Source: Pseudomonadota bacterium (GTDB lineage Bacteria > Pseudomonadota > Gammaproteobacteria > Burkholderiales > Burkholderiaceae_B). Taken from it: 7,663 nt of DNA. Location: the NCBI GenBank assembly GCA_023389535.1, contig JAEWEH010000297.1, positions 1 to 7,663 on the forward strand. The letters are read 5' to 3'. The notes under the pieces were generated by a model. That model saw nothing but the letters and a program-made list of their open reading frames with translations. It searched no databases and was not told the DNA's origin. Positions 6,305-7,663 of the stretch are shown here, in pieces. Each line of letters begins with the position of its first letter. Within the stretch, counting starts at the first letter, position 1. Both the position numbers and the translations under genes were made by a program.

Positions 6305-7500
6305 GCATGGAAGGCGCGCTGGTTGCGCCGCAATAGCCATAGGCATACGCTGGCCGGAACGATCAGCGACGTAAAGGCCAGCCCATAGCTGTTCAGGGCG
6401 CCCGCCACGGCGCCGAACAGCGGCGGGCCCACGACGACGCCCATGAAGGTCATGGCCAGTGTGCCCCCGGTTGCCATGCTGGCCTGCCCGGGTGGCGCCT
6501 GGCGTGCGACTTCGGCCAGGTAGACGCCGTTCCAGCCTATGGCGCAACCGCCGAACACGGATAGCAGGATCACAATGGCGAAGTGCGAATCGGCATAGCG
6601 CAGCAAGGGTGTCGCCAGCGCGCAGACTATGGTCAGCACGGCCAGGAACGCCAGCATATTGATCGACCCCAGGTAACGGTCGGCCGCATACCCCCAGAGC
6701 AGGCGACCGGCGACGCCGGCGGCTTGGGCCACCGCCAGCGTGAAGCCGGCGATCACCAGACCCATGCCCAGGTCCTCATGCAGAAAGGTCACCATATACG
6801 TCGTCAATGACACCTGCGAGATCGAGAACAGGAACGAAACCGCTGCAAGCACGGCCAGGCTGCGCTGGGAAAAAACCAGCCGCAGCGGACCGGCTAGGCC
6901 GCTGCCGAAAGACAGCTGATGGCTGTGATCCTTGTCGTTGTCCAAGGTTGCGCACAAGGGCTGGATCAACGCGGCGCACAGCAGGCTTGCCCCCGTCACG
7001 CACAGAAACGCGGCCTGCCAGCCTATGGCTTCGGCCAGGCCGGGAACAATCGCGCCGGCCAGCACGCCGCCCAGCGGTACGCCGGTTTGTTTGACGGAAA
7101 ACACAAAAGACATGCGATGGGCGGGCGTGGTCTTGGCCAGAAGATGCGAGCTGGCCGGCGTGATGGGCCCATAGCCCAGGCCGATCAGGACCGCGCCCAG
7201 CGCCGTCATGTAAACCGTTCCGACGGCACAAGCGGCCACCCCCAGGGCGCAAAGCACCAACCCCGTCTGGCTGGCGCGTATCGCCCCGTAGCGACGCACC
7301 GCACCGCCCGATAGCAGGCTGGCCGTCATGGCCCCCGCATAAGCAAAGGCGATGTACAAACCCAGGTACGCGGTGGAGATCCCCACAGATTCGGATACTG
7401 CCGGCGCCACCACGGGCAAGGTCATCAAGCTCATGGCCGTTAAGGATTGCACAGTCAGGGTTGCGGCCAGGACCAGGGTGGCGGAGGGTGTGGAGCTCAT
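6301..7500 (-). CDS. Major facilitator superfamily (MFS) transporter, 12 membrane segments
   Basis: A 399-residue inner-membrane secondary transporter. Hydrophobic stretches fit 12 helices in two halves, separated by a charged central loop at about 182-205 (includes DNDKDHSH). MFS loop motifs are visible: [12 protein letters not shown] (65-76, after helix 2) and its second-half counterpart [14 protein letters not shown] (265-278). The ATG at 7500 is chosen because the protein then enters helix 1 within about ten residues; the longer in-frame start at 7596 adds a polar, atypical 32-residue tail and falls inside the predicted -10 box. No strong Shine-Dalgarno is seen (AAAGG about 14 bases upstream), so the start is moderately certain. 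Substrate is unknown; the sequence recalls organic-anion/cyanate-type MFS proteins only loosely. Its stop codon overlaps that of ilvD, and it is divergent from the gene beginning at 7632. Confidence 0.9.
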   Translation of the reverse strand: MSSTPSATLVLAATLTVQSLTAMSLMTLPVVAPAVSESVGISTAYLGLYIAFAYAGAMTASLLSGGAVRRYGAIRASQTGLVLCALGVAACAVGTVYMTALGAVLIGLGYGPITPASSHLLAKTTPAHRMSFVFSVKQTGVPLGGVLAGAIVPGLAEAIGWQAAFLCVTGASLLCAALIQPLCATLDNDKDHSHQLSFGSGLAGPLRLVFSQRSLAVLAAVSFLFSISQVSLTTYMVTFLHEDLGMGLVIAGFTLAVAQAAGVAGRLLWGYAADRYLGSINMLAFLAVLTIVCALATPLLRYADSHFAIVILLSVFGGCAIGWNGVYLAEVARQAPPGQASMATGGTLAMTFMGVVVGPPLFGAVAGALNSYGLAFTSLIVPASVCLWLLRRNQRAFHA

Positions 7501-7591
7501 GTCGGAAAGTGAACCTTTGCGCGGTGCGCGGCGGGAAATCGATGCCGGTGATGCGCAACCCTGTGGCGCCTCAACCGGCTTTACCTGGCGT

Positions 7592-7619
7592 ATCATAATC
7601 CCTTAACCGTATGGATCAA
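7592..7619 (-). promoter_or_regulatory. Candidate sigma-70 promoter for the MFS gene
   Basis: On the minus strand TTGATC (7614-7619) and TATGAT (7592-7597, five of six consensus bases) are 16 bp apart. Transcription would start near 7585, about 85 bases before the ATG at 7500, and this excludes the longer in-frame start at 7596. On the plus strand CATAAT (7594-7599) overlaps it and could serve the divergent gene, making this a shared bidirectional control region. Prediction by eye only. Confidence 0.45.
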
Positions 7620-7631
7620 GAAGGACAGACT

Positions 7632-7663
7632 GTGCTTACTCCCGAACAACGCGCCATGCAGCG
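7632..7663 (+). CDS. Start of a divergent gene, cut by the window end
   Basis: A GTG at 7632 follows AAGGA (7621-7625) by six bases and opens a frame that stays open to the window edge, beginning (M/V)LTPEQRAMQ. An ATG at 7611 in the same frame lacks a ribosome site and would overlap the predicted MFS promoter, so GTG is preferred. 'LTPEQRA' beginnings are common in acyl-CoA dehydrogenases among others, but about ten residues are too few to name the product. Confidence 0.5.
   Translation, partial: MLTPEQRAMQ

Noticed and set aside
6776..7558. 260-codon minus-strand frame within the MFS gene
   Set aside because: Same strand but another frame of a clear membrane transporter; Arg/Gly/Pro-rich with no recognisable domain.
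7501..7596. Longer MFS start at 7596 adding 32 residues
   Set aside because: The extension is polar and unlike an MFS N-terminus, and the start lies inside the predicted -10 box.
1..7663. Mobile element, CRISPR array, tRNA/rRNA or defence system
   Set aside because: No transposase or integrase, no spaced direct repeats, no cloverleaf-like sequence and no nuclease or toxin-like protein seen on either strand; the coding content is ordinary metabolism and transport.

Overview
The window looks like a metabolic stretch of a betaproteobacterial chromosome, most likely order Burkholderiales and perhaps family Alcaligenaceae (Bordetella/Achromobacter/Pusillimonas relatives). The basis is high GC by eye, a TctC/Bug-type solute-binding protein standing without its membrane subunits (very common in that group), and an IlvD of the ~560-residue type usual there. 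The assignment is by recognition, not by database search.

Layout: (1) nt 1-782 (+): 3' part of a LysR-type regulator whose N-terminus lies outside the window. (2) nt 783-1013: a gene-free region with an AT-rich core and several perfect or near-perfect palindromes, probably the control region of the next gene. (3) nt 1014-2036 (+): NAD-dependent D-2-hydroxyacid dehydrogenase. (4) nt 2133-3134 (+): TctC/Bug-family periplasmic solute-binding protein with a twin-arginine-like signal peptide, closed by a clear intrinsic terminator (3150-3177). (5) nt 3218-4423 (+): FMN-dependent L-2-hydroxyacid dehydrogenase, followed by a strong GC stem-loop. (6) nt 4537-4608 (+): a candidate 23-codon leader ORF whose stop codon overlaps the ilvD ribosome binding site. 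(7) nt 4619-6304 (+): ilvD, dihydroxy-acid dehydratase. (8) nt 6301-7500 (-): MFS transporter, convergent with ilvD and sharing its four terminal bases. (9) nt 7632 to the end (+): start of another gene, divergent from the MFS gene.

How the genes may work together: the first block (LysR regulator, D-specific NAD dehydrogenase, carboxylate-binding protein, L-specific FMN dehydrogenase) reads as a module for capturing an exogenous 2-hydroxy-carboxylate and oxidising both stereoisomers to one 2-oxoacid. The substrate cannot be told from sequence. ilvD serves valine, isoleucine, leucine and pantothenate synthesis and may be an unrelated neighbour, since a stem-loop and its own leader separate it from the module. 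The MFS gene is separately transcribed from the opposite strand.

No RNA gene, CRISPR array, insertion sequence or other mobile element was seen. The most unusual items are the leader ORF in front of ilvD, the palindrome cluster in 886-985, and the pairing of D- and L-hydroxyacid dehydrogenases around an orphan binding protein.
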